Source: Bacteroidota bacterium (GTDB lineage: Bacteria > Bacteroidota > Bacteroidia > NS11-12g > UBA955). Taken from it: 53,879 bases of DNA. Under the pieces are notes generated by a model, which did no database searches, was not told the origin of the DNA, and was given only the letters and a program-made list of their open reading frames with translations. How positions within the stretch are numbered: position 1 is the first letter of the stretch; every line of letters starts with the position of its first letter. Below, piece by piece: positions 53,754 through 53,879 of this stretch. Location of the stretch: positions 1 through 53,879 of the forward strand of contig JAEUUL010000030.1 in NCBI GenBank assembly GCA_016787485.1, written 5' to 3'. Made by a program: the position numbers and the translations under genes.

Positions 53754-53879
53754 TGATTTACAATTTCATCGTACCGGAAACAGGATACAAGATGATCATT
53801 TACCATGCCCGTTGCCTGCATGTGTGCATAGCAAACTGTGGTTCCGGTGAACGCAAATCCCTTCTTTTTCAATTCTTTT
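53750..53879 (-). CDS. tag: DNA-3-methyladenine glycosylase I, C-terminal fragment
   Basis: Only the last 42 residues are in the window; the gene continues beyond the edge. The fragment contains TTVCYAHMQATGMVNDHLVSC, read here as TTVCYAHMQATG then MVNDHLVSC, which is the end of the Tag family, including the His and Cys of NDHxxxC that help hold the structural zinc. The enzyme removes 3-methyladenine from alkylated DNA. Its stop codon (53750-53752) overlaps the start of the next gene by 4 bp, so it is at or near the head of the envelope/lipid operon that follows. Confidence 0.88.
   Translation of the reverse strand, partial: KELKKKGFAFTGTTVCYAHMQATGMVNDHLVSCFRYDEIVNQ

Overview
The window comes from a Bacteroidota chromosome, most like the Chitinophagales/Sphingobacteriia or a neighbouring environmental lineage. 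Four things show this: C-terminal type IX secretion (T9SS) sorting domains of both type A and type B, Bacteroidota -7 elements (TAnnTTTG) ahead of many genes, no recognisable Shine-Dalgarno sites, and many lipoproteins and outer-membrane proteins. All gene names rest on reading motifs by eye; no search was run.

Layout. 1-14.7 kb is almost all minus strand: a truncated secreted protein, a lipoprotein, two tandem giant PKD-repeat proteins with IgGFc-binding-like heads and gliding-type (type B) T9SS tails, a low-molecular-weight tyrosine phosphatase, a structured repeat cluster, a 43-residue lipoprotein, a papain-like peptidase of the bleomycin hydrolase type and a lipoprotein with a methyltransferase fold plus TPRs. 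15-20.8 kb is plus strand: a membrane transglutaminase-like protein, a DECD-box RNA helicase, an alpha/beta hydrolase, a small envelope protein, Kdo transferase (waaA) and a four-helix membrane protein. 20.8-23.7 kb (minus) holds a sterol-desaturase-type hydroxylase and three envelope proteins. 23.9-34.2 kb holds an AsmA-like protein with an 11-residue repeat tail, groES-groEL followed by a duplicated terminator module, a polytopic membrane protein, a DUF5995 protein and a ruvX-def-ubiA-like operon.

34.4-48.1 kb is filled by two tandem giant surface proteins of about 2350 and 2160 residues. They carry 6 and 5 copies of a repeat of about 170 residues with a fixed cysteine pair, then LamG, choice-of-anchor-D and LamG domains and a type A T9SS tail. 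48.2-53.9 kb is a tightly overlapping minus-strand operon: tag (partial), two paralogous erythromycin-esterase-like proteins with predicted beta-barrel tails, pssA, purE and a DUF3109 protein.

The main themes are tandem duplication of large exported proteins (three separate pairs) and housekeeping genes packed between them. The observations most worth following are the esterase-like pair in which one copy has lost both aligned histidines, the LEA-like 11-mer tail on the AsmA protein, the cysteine-paired repeats of the giant proteins, a repeat cluster with compensatory stem changes, and -7 promoter elements lying only a few bases before start codons.
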